From Alistipes sp. (GTDB lineage Bacteria > Bacteroidota > Bacteroidia > Bacteroidales > Rikenellaceae), in assembly GCA_031285405.1 (NCBI GenBank), contig JAITWH010000032.1, forward strand, positions 1 through 52,839: a stretch of 52,839 bases of DNA, given 5' to 3'. Under the pieces are notes generated by a model. It was not told the DNA's origin. It made no database searches and worked only from the letters and a program-made list of their open reading frames with translations. Positions 40,825 to 49,112 of this stretch are shown here, piece by piece (positions within the stretch are counted from its first letter, which is position 1; each line of letters opens with the position of its first letter). A program made the position numbers and the translations under genes.

Positions 40825-41375
40825 CGCATCTCGTTCATAAGATTTTTTAATCGTCCACGCGCGCGGTGCAGACGCGTTTTGACATTCCCTTCGCTCTCGC
40901 CGCAAATTGCCGCAACATCGCGCACCGACTTCTGTTCAAGGTAAAACAGCGTCACCATAGTGCGATCAATCGGCGAAAGCGCGTCCAAGGCCCGACGCAT
41001 ACGAGCGATATTATCCTCCGTTACAGCCCAGTCGGCATCATCGGCAGGAGCCTCGGGCGCAACATCAACAAGATCGAACGCCCCAACAACACTCCCCCCA
41101 CGCAGCGAAGAGACCGCGGTGGTATAGACAATCCGATAAAGCCACGTCGAGAGAGAGCTCTCGCCCCGCCACGAACCCAACTTTTCGTACGCCTTCACCA
41201 GCGCATCCTGCACCACATCTTCGGCCACGTCGCGCCGCCGCACGATCCCTAACGCGAGCCCCAGCATGCGCGGCGAGTGGCTCCCGACCAGACCGGAAAA
41301 TGCCTCGATGTCGCCACGCAGCACACGGCGGACAATCTCCCTCTCGCTCTCTCTATCGGTCGGACTGCTCTTCAT
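40821..41375 (-). CDS. ECF-type RNA polymerase sigma factor
   Basis: A 184-residue sigma-70 family factor with region 2 (GDIEAFSGLVGSHSPRMLGL, DVVQDALVKAYEKLGSWRGE with the core-binding and -10-reading helices) and region 4 (LDALSPIDRTMVTLFYLEQK, VRDVAAICGESEGNVKTRLH), joined by a short linker. No region 3 or N-terminal extension is seen once the start is set at MKSSPTDRESERE; the upstream open frame lies in the promoter region and in opposite-strand sequence. An ECF-like promoter is found 31 bases upstream of the ATG, so it is probably autoregulated. The following gene overlaps its stop codon. Confidence 0.93.
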   Translation of the reverse strand: MKSSPTDRESEREIVRRVLRGDIEAFSGLVGSHSPRMLGLALGIVRRRDVAEDVVQDALVKAYEKLGSWRGESSLSTWLYRIVYTTAVSSLRGGSVVGAFDLVDVAPEAPADDADWAVTEDNIARMRRALDALSPIDRTMVTLFYLEQKSVRDVAAICGESEGNVKTRLHRARGRLKNLMNEMR

Positions 41376-41404
41376 TATCTGGTTTCTGTCGCACTTCTGA
41401 TATA

Positions 41405-41485
41405 TTGACGCGGCGGGCGCCGAAAGGTTACAAGATAGCGACTTTTTTTGTTCCGCGTGTAACCTTTTGCGGCGCGGCGCGTCAA
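41405..41485. promoter_or_regulatory. Divergent pair of ECF-type promoters in a long inverted repeat
   Basis: Plus strand: TGTAAC (41458-41463), 16 bases, CGTC (41480-41483). Minus strand: TGTAAC (41432-41427), 16 bases, CGTC (41410-41407). Both therefore fit TGTAAC-N16-CGTC, like the -35 AAC and -10 CGTC elements of many ECF sigma factors. The two 28-base arms (41405-41432 and 41458-41485) match at 23 positions around a 25-base centre. The sigma ATG is 31 bases and the divergent gene's ATG 34 bases downstream. Confidence 0.8.
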
Positions 41486-41517
41486 AAAGGCAAAACCTCA
41501 CTAAAAAAACTAAAATC

Positions 41518-41931
41518 ATGCACGGAGTCGAAATCATCGGAGTATCCATCCCCATCATCTTTCTCATCGGGCTGTTCACCACAATCTCGCTGAACGCCTA
41601 TTTCAGGTACAAATCCAACGTCACAATGTTCGAACGTGTGCCGCCCGAGTCGCTCGGCGATTGGCATCGCGTGAATGCGCAGACAAAGGTGCAGATTCGG
41701 GCGGCGAGCGGACGCGGCACCGGCATACGTATCGGAGGGCTTCTGGTCGGGCTCGGACTCGGTGTGGCCATCGGTTGCATCGTCCTCGCCTCGGGAGCCA
41801 TACCTCGCAACTCAGTTATAGGAAACGATGCGATACCCACCTTCTTTATTCTGTCGCTGGCCATGCTGTGCGGTGGCGCGGGAATGATCGGCGCCTACTT
41901 TCTCGAACGCAAGCTCGACAGAAAAGACTGA
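41518..41931 (+). CDS. Small membrane protein divergent from the ECF sigma factor
   Basis: A 137-residue protein with three hydrophobic segments (about 5-28, 70-94, 104-128) and a short charged C-terminus (ERKLDRKD). The soluble part between helices 1 and 2 is amphipathic (FRYKSNVTMFERVPPESLGD). I recognise no family with confidence. It begins at MHGVEIIGVS, 34 bases after an ECF-type promoter that is nearly identical to the sigma factor's own, so it is likely a target of that factor and perhaps part of an envelope-stress response. Confidence 0.75.
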   Translation: MHGVEIIGVSIPIIFLIGLFTTISLNAYFRYKSNVTMFERVPPESLGDWHRVNAQTKVQIRAASGRGTGIRIGGLLVGLGLGVAIGCIVLASGAIPRNSVIGNDAIPTFFILSLAMLCGGAGMIGAYFLERKLDRKD

Positions 41932-41970
41932 ACGCCGACGGCGGGGTAGGCTACGCAAAGCATTTTTTCG

Positions 41971-41978
41971 TACCTTTG
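41971..41978 (+). promoter_or_regulatory. -7 element of mqnE
   Basis: TACCTTTG matches TAnnTTTG exactly and is only four bases from the GTG start at 41983, implying a leaderless mRNA. No clear TTTG is found at the -33 distance. Confidence 0.6.
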
Positions 41979-41982
41979 CGGC

Positions 41983-43083
41983 GTGAAAGAGATCACCCGC
42001 AAAATAGAATCAGGAGCTCGCATCACGGCGGAAGAGGCACTTCGGCTGTGGCGCGAGGCTCCTTTGTGGCTGTTGGGACAGTTGGCCGACGGCGTGCGAC
42101 GACGCAAAAACGGCGACGCGCTCTACTGGAATCGCAACTTCCACATCGAGCCGACCAACGTGTGTGCCTTCGCGTGCAGGTTTTGTTCGTACAGGCGCAG
42201 CGCGGGCGACTCCGAGGCGTGGGACTTGTCGATCGACCAGATGGAGGAGATCGCGCGCAGGTACATCGGCAGCGGAGTGACGGAGGTTCACATCGTGGGC
42301 GGGGTACATCCGGCGCACGACCTGTGGTTCTACACCGAGTTGATCCGGCGCATCAAGGCGCTGCTGCCCGAGGCGGCGATCAAGGCCTACACGGCGGTCG
42401 AACTGGCATACATGATTCGCAAGGCGGGACTGTCGATCGAAGATGGATTGGTCGAACTCCAAAAGGCGGGCATGCAGGCGATACCCGGGGGTGGGGCGGA
42501 GATTTTCGACCCCGAGCTGCGGGAGCGAATCTGTCCCGAAAAGGGAACTGCCGAGGAGTGGCTGGCGGTACACAGGGCGGCGCACCGGCTCGGCATTCCG
42601 ACCAACGCGACGATACTGTACGGCCACGCCGAAACGCTGGAGCAGCGCGTCGACCATCTCATGAGGCTGCGAGAGTTGCAGGACGAGAGCGCCGGCACCT
42701 CAGCAGGCGGAGGGTTCAACGCATTCATCCCACTGAAGTATCGCGCGCGAGGCAACAGCATGGGCGCGGCGGGGGAGGTGAGCGTGGTCGAGGATATGAA
42801 GATGCTGGCCATGTCGCGCATCGTCTTGGACAACATTCCGCACATCAAAGCGTACTGGGTGATGTACGGCAAGAGCGTAGCCGAGATGGCGCTGGCATTC
42901 GGGGCCGACGACCTCGACGGCACGATCGACGACTCGACGCGGATATTCTCGATGGCGGGGGCGGAGGAGACGGCGCCGCGACTGACCGTCGGCGAGATCG
43001 AACGAATGGCCGAGGCGGCGGGTCTAAAGGCTGTCGAACGCAACACTTTTTATGAGCGGCAAGAACCGCAGCGAACAATCTGA
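41983..43083 (+). CDS. mqnE: Aminofutalosine synthase (radical SAM)
   Basis: MqnE forms aminofutalosine from a chorismate-derived substrate and SAM in the futalosine pathway to menaquinone. The 366-residue protein has the radical-SAM cysteines C61, C65 and C68 (NVCAFACRFCSYRR) and family stretches such as NFHIEPTNVC, VHIVGGVHPAHDL, PGGGAEIFDPELRERICPEK, FIPLKYRARGNSMG and IPHIKAYWVMYGKS. The related MqnC differs in its cysteine-site context, so I favour MqnE. The GTG start is required to reach the conserved N-terminus. No other mqn genes are in the window. A short Ser/Ala/Gly block (ESAGTSAGGG, about 234-243) interrupts LRELQD...FNAFIPLK. Confidence 0.92.
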   Translation: MKEITRKIESGARITAEEALRLWREAPLWLLGQLADGVRRRKNGDALYWNRNFHIEPTNVCAFACRFCSYRRSAGDSEAWDLSIDQMEEIARRYIGSGVTEVHIVGGVHPAHDLWFYTELIRRIKALLPEAAIKAYTAVELAYMIRKAGLSIEDGLVELQKAGMQAIPGGGAEIFDPELRERICPEKGTAEEWLAVHRAAHRLGIPTNATILYGHAETLEQRVDHLMRLRELQDESAGTSAGGGFNAFIPLKYRARGNSMGAAGEVSVVEDMKMLAMSRIVLDNIPHIKAYWVMYGKSVAEMALAFGADDLDGTIDDSTRIFSMAGAEETAPRLTVGEIERMAEAAGLKAVERNTFYERQEPQRTI

Positions 43084-43132
43084 ATTAAGCGGCAACGACC
43101 GCGACAAATTATTTTAAATAACTGAAAATCAC

Positions 43133-44050
43133 ATGAGGTTGCTTCAAAAAATCTCCCGAAACATAATCGCCCGAAACCTTGTGTTGGCGTTCTGCGCGGT
43201 GATGGTATTCGCGGGGCTGTCGGCGTTGGCGCTCAACCTGTTCACGCGTCACAGTCAGCGGGAGCCGGTGCCCGATTTCATCGGGATCAACATCGCCGAG
43301 GTCGAGCAGATGGCCGGCCGCGAGGGGCTGCGACTTGAGGTCATCGACTCGATATACGCCCCCATGTATGGCGGCGGCGCGGTGATAGAGCAGCTGCCGG
43401 CAAGCGGAACGGAGGTCAAAAAGGGTCGGCGGATATTCGTCACCATCACCTCGCATCAGCAGAAGATGGTACCTGTGCCCTTCGTGACGGGGTTCTCGCT
43501 GCGGCAGGCAAAGAACATGATCGAGATGGCGGGGCTGGAGATCGGCGAACTGAGATATGTGTCGAACATCGCGACGGGCAACGTGTTGGCCGAACTGATC
43601 GGGCGCGACACGGTGCGGCGAAACTCGGGACGACAGTTGGAGGTGGGGTCGGGCGTAACGCTCGTTGTCGGAAAGGCGGAGGATGCGGCATGGGTCGACA
43701 TTCCCAAGGTCGTCGGGCTGACACTCGGCGAGGCGAAGAGCCGACTGTGGGAGCGCGGATTCAATGTGGGAGAGGTGAGGCGCGACGAGGGGATAAACCT
43801 GATCAATCAGAAAGACGCGGGGGTGTATCGGCAGTCGCCCGCCTACGGACGCACCGCCGCGTTGGGCACGCGAATCTCGATAAGCCTGACTCTCGACGAG
43901 GACAAGGTCACCCAGGGGAGCACCGCCGTCGACCGCGAGGCGCGTCAGGCGATACATGAACGCGAAGCACAACGTGCGCTCGAAGCGGCGATGGACGCAG
44001 GGGCGGCAGCTATGGAGGAGGCCTCCTCCACGCCCGATATTACAGAATGA
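43133..44050 (+). CDS. PASTA-domain membrane protein
   Basis: A 305-residue protein with one N-terminal membrane helix (about 15-38) and three PASTA domains outside the inner membrane (PVPDFIGINIAEVEQMAGRE; MVPVPFVTGFSLRQAKNMIE; DIPKVVGLTLGEAKSRLWER), each followed by the usual strand pair. PASTA domains typically bind peptidoglycan or beta-lactam-like ligands. There is no kinase domain. The C-terminal 35 residues are Ala/Glu-rich and probably helical. The stop overlaps the next gene (ATGATG), which is a common pairing with an RluD-like enzyme in this phylum. Confidence 0.88.
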   Translation: MRLLQKISRNIIARNLVLAFCAVMVFAGLSALALNLFTRHSQREPVPDFIGINIAEVEQMAGREGLRLEVIDSIYAPMYGGGAVIEQLPASGTEVKKGRRIFVTITSHQQKMVPVPFVTGFSLRQAKNMIEMAGLEIGELRYVSNIATGNVLAELIGRDTVRRNSGRQLEVGSGVTLVVGKAEDAAWVDIPKVVGLTLGEAKSRLWERGFNVGEVRRDEGINLINQKDAGVYRQSPAYGRTAALGTRISISLTLDEDKVTQGSTAVDREARQAIHEREAQRALEAAMDAGAAAMEEASSTPDITE

Positions 44051-45168
44051 TGGACGAGGAGATGACATACGTTGCGCCGGAGCTCGATCCGGACTTCGAG
44101 AACGACGAAGGGCTCGAAGATGAGGGCGGGCAGATGTTCGAACACTTTGCGGTGACGGCCGATCGCGGGCAGTCGATGCTGAGGATCGACAAGTTTTTGG
44201 TACACAGGATGGAGCACGTTTCGCGCGCGCGAATTCAGGCGGCGGCGGAGAGCGGCAACATCCTTGTGAACGGTGTGGCCGTCCGCTCGAACTACAAGGT
44301 CAAGCCTCTGGATCGCGTTCAGATCGTGATGCCTTATCCGCGGCGCGAGGTCGAGATAATCGCCGAGGATATTCCGCTGAACATTGTGTATGAGGACGAT
44401 GATCTGCTCGTTGTCGACAAGGAGGCGGGTCTGGTCGTGCATCCCGGGCATGGCAATTATAGTGGCACGCTCGTGAACGCACTGACCTGGCATCTGCGCA
44501 ACCTGCCGCTATTCCAAGATGGAGACATGCGCGCGGGGTTGGTGCACCGCATCGACAAGAACACCAGCGGACTGCTCGTCGTCGCCAAGAACGAGACTAC
44601 TCACGCGCGGCTGGCGAAACAGTTTTTCGACCACACCGTCACACGCAGGTACGTCGCTCTGGTGTGGGGCAATTTCGAGGAGGACGAGGGAACGGTGACG
44701 GGCAACATCGGGCGCAGCAGGCACGACAGACTCAAGATGGCCGTCTTCCCCACCGAGTCGGAGCTGCCGGAAGGCGTTGAGTCCGAGGGAAAACACGCCG
44801 TCACGCACTGGAAGGTGTTGCGGCGCTACGGCTACGTGACGCTGCTGGAGCTGAGGCTTGAGACCGGACGCACGCACCAAATTCGTGTCCACATGGAGCA
44901 CATCGGCCACCCGCTGTTCAACGACGAGCGTTACGGCGGCGACAGAATCCTGAAGGGGACGACGTTCAGCAAGTACAAACAGTTTATAGAGAACAACTTC
45001 CGGCTGATGCCACGGCAGGCGCTACACGCCCGATCGCTCGGTTTCGTGCATCCGACGTCGCGCACCGAGGTGCACTTCGAGAGTCCGCTACCTGCCGATT
45101 TCGTCGCCGTGCTCGATCGGTGGGATACCTACGTCGCTCATCGGGACACTTTCGAGAGCGAGGAGTAG
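44047..45168 (+). CDS. RluD-family 23S rRNA pseudouridine synthase
   Basis: A 373-residue RluA/RluD-type enzyme with an N-terminal S4 RNA-binding domain (RIDKFLVHRMEHVSRARIQA, GNILVNGVAVRSNYKVKPLD) and the catalytic domain with D170 in VHRIDKNTSGLLVVAKN. TGRTHQIRVHMEHIGHPL forms the second conserved motif. The first 40 residues before the S4 domain are an acidic extension. RluD itself modifies helix 69 of 23S rRNA, but the specific site for this protein is inferred only. It overlaps the PASTA gene by four bases. Confidence 0.9.
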   Translation: MMDEEMTYVAPELDPDFENDEGLEDEGGQMFEHFAVTADRGQSMLRIDKFLVHRMEHVSRARIQAAAESGNILVNGVAVRSNYKVKPLDRVQIVMPYPRREVEIIAEDIPLNIVYEDDDLLVVDKEAGLVVHPGHGNYSGTLVNALTWHLRNLPLFQDGDMRAGLVHRIDKNTSGLLVVAKNETTHARLAKQFFDHTVTRRYVALVWGNFEEDEGTVTGNIGRSRHDRLKMAVFPTESELPEGVESEGKHAVTHWKVLRRYGYVTLLELRLETGRTHQIRVHMEHIGHPLFNDERYGGDRILKGTTFSKYKQFIENNFRLMPRQALHARSLGFVHPTSRTEVHFESPLPADFVAVLDRWDTYVAHRDTFESEE

Positions 45169-45194
45169 GGGCGGCATGGGGTCGCGGAGACAGC

Positions 45195-46100
45195 TCAATT
45201 CAGAAGAAGGATGACCACCGAGCCGGCAATCATGATGGCGGCGCCAATCAGTTTTCGGGCTACCGAATCTTCGTGGAACACCCTGTGGCCCAGCAGTATA
45301 CTGACTATGGCCGACAGTTGGAACAGCGCGAGCGCGTAGCCGACATCCATCCGCGCGAACACGACATTGGTCGCGTATTGGGTCAGTCCGAGGATGGCCG
45401 CGACACCGAGAGAGCGAATCAAGTTTCCGTGTCGAAAGAGACACAAAACGCTGCCGGCGCCACAGCTGCGGTCGGTGCTGCTGCCGCCGCGCGGACGGAC
45501 AAAAATCAGCGCGATCACCAACGAAATCAACGCCCCAAACCAGCACCCGATGATGAATGAGACGGTGGGCGAGGAGAGGAGTATGATGCGTTTGATGAAA
45601 ACGGCCTCGGTGGCGGTGAGGGCCATTGCCCACAGACGCCAACGTATATCATTGCGTCTGAGCAGGTTCCACGAGAAGCGCTCGCCCGGAACCTTCAGCA
45701 CAAAATAGCTTCCGGCCATCATCAGCGCCATGCCCGTCAGCCCCCACAGTCCGGGAATCTCGCCGAGCACGACCACGCCGACCGCCATCCCCATCACCGA
45801 TTTCCAGGAGTTTATCGGCCCCAACACCGACAGTTCTCCCTGCTGCAACGCCTTGACAAAGAACGTATTGCCCACGCCGCCGAACAGTCCCACCAACACA
45901 CAGTTCCACCAAAACGCCGCCGGCATCGCACCCCAGTCGACCCACATCGCCGGCACGACGCACGCCAACGAAAGCAGCAGATAGGTCGACAGATTGATGG
46001 CAACGGGATCGCCACCACGCATCGTCAGCTGCTTCTGAAACACATTAGCCGCCGGATTCGCAAAAATCCTCGCCGCAAGGGCAGTAAGGGTGTAAAGCAT
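45195..46100 (-). CDS. EamA/DMT-superfamily transporter
   Basis: A 301-residue membrane protein with about ten hydrophobic helices and two EamA repeats, each with the glycine-rich WGLTGMALMMAGSYF-like or LIGAAIMIAGSVVIL ending. The loop between helix five and six is short and charged (RPRGGSSTDRS). These carriers move metabolites or drugs; the substrate cannot be told. A minus-strand TACCTTCG (46112-46105) is four bases before the ATG, so the mRNA may be leaderless. It lies downstream of fbaA, but a terminator separates the two. Confidence 0.85.
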   Translation of the reverse strand: MLYTLTALAARIFANPAANVFQKQLTMRGGDPVAINLSTYLLLSLACVVPAMWVDWGAMPAAFWWNCVLVGLFGGVGNTFFVKALQQGELSVLGPINSWKSVMGMAVGVVVLGEIPGLWGLTGMALMMAGSYFVLKVPGERFSWNLLRRNDIRWRLWAMALTATEAVFIKRIILLSSPTVSFIIGCWFGALISLVIALIFVRPRGGSSTDRSCGAGSVLCLFRHGNLIRSLGVAAILGLTQYATNVVFARMDVGYALALFQLSAIVSILLGHRVFHEDSVARKLIGAAIMIAGSVVILLLN

Positions 46101-46104
46101 GGGG

Positions 46105-46112
46105 CGAAGGTA
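46105..46112 (-). promoter_or_regulatory. -7 element of the EamA transporter gene
   Basis: On the minus strand TACCTTCG differs from TAnnTTTG at one base and is followed by CCCC and the ATG at 46100, so transcription should start at or next to the start codon. Confidence 0.5.
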
Positions 46113-46114
46113 CG

Positions 46115-46153
46115 AAAAAACCGGTGACCCCGTAATGAGAACACCGGTTTTTT
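46115..46153. terminator. Terminator of fbaA
   Basis: AAAAAACCGGTG (46115-46126) pairs with CACCGGTTTTTT (46142-46153), a 12-bp stem with A- and T-runs at its base and a 15-base loop. It is downstream of fbaA on the minus strand. Confidence 0.9.
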
Positions 46154-46229
46154 GTTCAGCGCAGGAAAATTTCCCGTGCGCTACTTTGTGATATACGTTG
46201 TGTAGCTAAATTGCCCGTGCGGCTCGCAC

Positions 46230-47222
46230 TTACGCCTTATTCTCCGAACCGAGAACGTTCTGAACCTTATGCATATAGAGCTTCTTGAGCTCGTCGCGAG
46301 CCGGGCCGAGGTACTTACGCGGATCGAATTCGGCGGGCTTTTCGGCAAACACGCGACGCACTTCGGCGGTCATAGCCAGACGGCCGTCGGAGTCGATGTT
46401 GATCTTGCAAACAGCCGATCCGGCAGCCTTGCGCAGCTGCTCCTCGGGGATGCCGATCGCGTCCTTGAGTGCGCCGCCGAACTTGTTGATCGTTTCGACA
46501 TACTTCTGAGGCACCGAAGACGCACCGTGCAGCACGATGGGGAAGCCCGGGATGCGCTTCTCGATCTCTTCGAGGATGTCGAAACGCAGGGGGGGCGGAA
46601 CCAAAACGCCCTCGGCGTTGCGGGTGCACTGCTCGGGCTTGAACTTGTTGGCACCGTGCGAGGTACCGATCGAGATGGCCAGCGAATCGACACCCGTGCG
46701 GGTAACGAAATCGACAACCTGATCGGGCTCGGTGTAGGTGTGGTGGTCGGACGAAACTTCATCCTCGACACCCGCCAAAACGCCAAGTTCACCCTCGACC
46801 GTGACGTCGTACTGGTGAGCGTACTCGACGACCTTCTTGGTCAGCTCGACGTTCTCTTCATAAGAGAGGTGCGAACCGTCGATCATCACCGACGAGAAGC
46901 CCATGTCGATGCAGCTCTTGCACAGCTCGAACGAGTCGCCGTGATCCAAGTGCAGAGTGATGGGAATGTTCTTGCCCAACTCCTTGGCATACTCCACAGC
47001 GCCCTGAGCCATGTAGCGCAGCAGGGTCTGATTGGCGTACTTGCGCGCGCCGCTCGACACCTGCAGGATCACGGGCGACGAGGTTTCGACGCAAGCGGCG
47101 ATGATGGCCTGCATCTGCTCCATGTTGTTGAAATTGAACGCCGGAATGGCGTACTTGCCTTCGATGGCCTTGCGGAAACCTTCGCGGGTATTCACCAGGC
47201 CTAATTCTTTGTAAGAGATCAT
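46230..47222 (-). CDS. fbaA: Class II fructose-bisphosphate aldolase
   Basis: A zinc aldolase of glycolysis and gluconeogenesis. The 330-residue protein has the metal and substrate region ITLHLDHGDSFELC (D93 and H94), MIDGSHLSYEEN, VEGELGVLAGVEDEV, LAISIGTSHGANKF and IVLHGASSVPQ, all conserved class II motifs. Start is the ATG at 47222 after a short leader. A perfect promoter is found on the minus strand (TTTG 47294-47291; TACCTTTG 47270-47263). The gene is divergent from the fumarase gene and the two promoters abut. Confidence 0.95.
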   Translation of the reverse strand: MISYKELGLVNTREGFRKAIEGKYAIPAFNFNNMEQMQAIIAACVETSSPVILQVSSGARKYANQTLLRYMAQGAVEYAKELGKNIPITLHLDHGDSFELCKSCIDMGFSSVMIDGSHLSYEENVELTKKVVEYAHQYDVTVEGELGVLAGVEDEVSSDHHTYTEPDQVVDFVTRTGVDSLAISIGTSHGANKFKPEQCTRNAEGVLVPPPLRFDILEEIEKRIPGFPIVLHGASSVPQKYVETINKFGGALKDAIGIPEEQLRKAAGSAVCKINIDSDGRLAMTAEVRRVFAEKPAEFDPRKYLGPARDELKKLYMHKVQNVLGSENKA

Positions 47223-47262
47223 TGTTTGTATTGGGTTTAATTTAGGTTATTAAAATTTTTTA

Positions 47263-47331
47263 CAAAGGTAATCATTGCCGCGCGATAAACCAAATTTATT
47301 TTGGGATTCAACTACACTTGAGTTATCTTTG
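47263..47331. promoter_or_regulatory. Divergent back-to-back promoters of fbaA and the fumarase gene
   Basis: Minus strand: TTTG (47294-47291), 20-base spacer, TACCTTTG (47270-47263). Plus strand: TTTG (47300-47303), 20-base spacer, TATCTTTG (47324-47331). The two -33 elements are only five bases apart, so polymerase holoenzymes on the two strands probably compete. Confidence 0.85.
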
Positions 47332-47359
47332 CCTCGTCAAAACTAAAAATTCAAACGCC

Positions 47360-48988
47360 ATGAGCCAATTCAAATACCAGGAACCGTTCCCGATGGGGGA
47401 GGACACGACCGAATATCGCCTGCTGACATCGGATTACGTCAGCGTCGAAAAGTGTAACATCGGTAACGCTCGCGGTGAGCGCAAAATACTTTGTGTCGCG
47501 CCCGAGGGGCTGGAGCTTCTGAGTCGCGAGGCGTTCAACGACGTCTCGTTCTATCTGCGCGCCGACCACCTTGCGCAGCTGCGCGCCATTCTCGACGATC
47601 CCGAGGCGACCGACAACGACAAGTTCGTTGCCTACACCATGCTGCTGAATCAGGTTGTGGCGGCCGAAGGCGAGCTCCCGACGTGTCAGGACACCGGCAC
47701 TGCCATCGCCGTGTGCAAAAAGGGCGAGGATGTCTACACCGGAGTCGATGACGCCGAGCATATTTCGCGCGGAGTGTTCGACACTTATGCCGCCCGAAAC
47801 TTGCGCTACTCGCAGGTGGTGCCGATGACGATGACCGAGGAGCGCAACAGCGGAACCAACCTGCCGGCGCAGATCGACATCTACTCGACGAAGGGTGCGG
47901 AGTACAAATTTTTGTTCGTAACCAAAGGTGGAGGTTCGGCAAATAAAACGTTTCTGTATCAGCAGACTAAGGCGCTGCTGAACGACGCTTCGCTGGAGGC
48001 TTTTTTCCGCGAACACATTCTCGATCTGGGCACCTCGGCCTGCCCGCCCTACCACCTGGCAATCGTGATCGGCGGCACCTCGGCCGAGGCGAATCTCGCG
48101 GCAGTGAAGAAGGCGTCGGCTCACTACTATGATGCTTTGCCGACTTCGGGCAACGAGGGCGGCCGCGCTTTCCGCGACATAGAGTGGGAGGAGCGGATCA
48201 TGCAAATCTGCCGCGAGAGTGGTATCGGGGCGCAGTTCGGCGGTAAATATCTGGTTCACGACGTTCGCGTGATCCGACTGCCGCGCCACGCCGCGTCGTG
48301 TCCCGTCGGCATGGGGGTCAGCTGCAGCGCCGACCGAAACATCAAGGCCAAGATCGACGAGCACGGGATTTGGCTCGAAGCGTTGGAGCGCAATCCTGCA
48401 CGTTTTCTGCCGCGCGAGGCGCCCTATCTCGCCCCCGCAGTGGATATCGACCTCGACGAGGGGATGGATGCCGTGCGCGCCACGTTGGCGAAATATCCTA
48501 TCAAAACGCGCCTGCGCCTGCGTGGGCACATGATTGTTGCGCGCGACATTGCTCATGCTCGCATTGCCGAAATGATTCGCAATGGCGAGCCTATGCCGTC
48601 GTATTTTAAGGATCACCCCGTCTACTACGCCGGGCCCGCGAAGACGCCCGAGGGCATGGCTTCCGGTAGCTTCGGTCCGACTACTGCCGGCAGAATGGAC
48701 CCTTATGTTGATGGTTTTCAGGCTCTTGGCGGCTCGTTGGTGATGGTGGCCAAAGGCAATCGCACTCAGCAGGTTACGGACGCGTGCAAGAAGCATGGCG
48801 GGTTTTACCTCGGCTCTATCGGCGGCCCGGCAGCCATCTTAGCTAAAGATTCAATTAAGAGGGTCGAAGTGGTTGACTTTCCGGAACTTGGCATGGAAGC
48901 AGTGCGCCGGATTTATGTCGAGGATTTCCCCGCTTTCATCATCGTGGACGACAAGAGGAACGACTTTTTTGCCGAATTTAAGCACTAA
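47360..48988 (+). CDS. Class I (iron-sulfur) fumarate hydratase
   Basis: A 542-residue, single-chain class I fumarase (FumA/FumB type) that interconverts fumarate and malate with a 4Fe-4S cluster and is oxygen-sensitive. The cluster cysteines are recognisable as C109 ([10 protein letters not shown]), C228 (GTSACPPYH) and C314 or C322 ([16 protein letters not shown]). The C-terminal half contains [36 protein letters not shown] and [11 protein letters not shown] chose the ATG that begins [20 protein letters not shown], because upstream residues of the frame are inside the promoter. The leader is about 25 bases. Confidence 0.94.
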   Translation: MSQFKYQEPFPMGEDTTEYRLLTSDYVSVEKCNIGNARGERKILCVAPEGLELLSREAFNDVSFYLRADHLAQLRAILDDPEATDNDKFVAYTMLLNQVVAAEGELPTCQDTGTAIAVCKKGEDVYTGVDDAEHISRGVFDTYAARNLRYSQVVPMTMTEERNSGTNLPAQIDIYSTKGAEYKFLFVTKGGGSANKTFLYQQTKALLNDASLEAFFREHILDLGTSACPPYHLAIVIGGTSAEANLAAVKKASAHYYDALPTSGNEGGRAFRDIEWEERIMQICRESGIGAQFGGKYLVHDVRVIRLPRHAASCPVGMGVSCSADRNIKAKIDEHGIWLEALERNPARFLPREAPYLAPAVDIDLDEGMDAVRATLAKYPIKTRLRLRGHMIVARDIAHARIAEMIRNGEPMPSYFKDHPVYYAGPAKTPEGMASGSFGPTTAGRMDPYVDGFQALGGSLVMVAKGNRTQQVTDACKKHGGFYLGSIGGPAAILAKDSIKRVEVVDFPELGMEAVRRIYVEDFPAFIIVDDKRNDFFAEFKH

Positions 48989-49112
48989 AAAAGGAGACTT
49001 TCGCGTTTGATTTTAAGATAGACACTAAGCACTACTATAAAAACGGCTTTTGCGCGTGCTCGACGAAACTTCGCCCCTGAATTTACTTGAGATAGCACAT
49101 TAGGTATCTCCA
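48989..49112. other. Intergenic region before batD
   Basis: This 124-base spacer is AT-rich with no perfect terminator hairpin or TAnnTTTG element. CACTAAGCACTACTATAAAAAC is the most AT-rich part. batD may be read from an unrecognised promoter here. Confidence 0.4.

Noticed and set aside
41661-43055. A 464-residue open frame overlapping mqnE
   Set aside because: It is Arg/Gly/His-rich, out of phase with the clear radical-SAM gene, and shows no domain.
47452-47472. AACATCGGTAACGCT in the fumarase gene, similar to the palindrome units
   Set aside because: Only one arm fits (GTAAC...GTAAC, not GTTAC...GTAAC), and it codes for the enzyme's N-terminal region ([10 protein letters not shown]).
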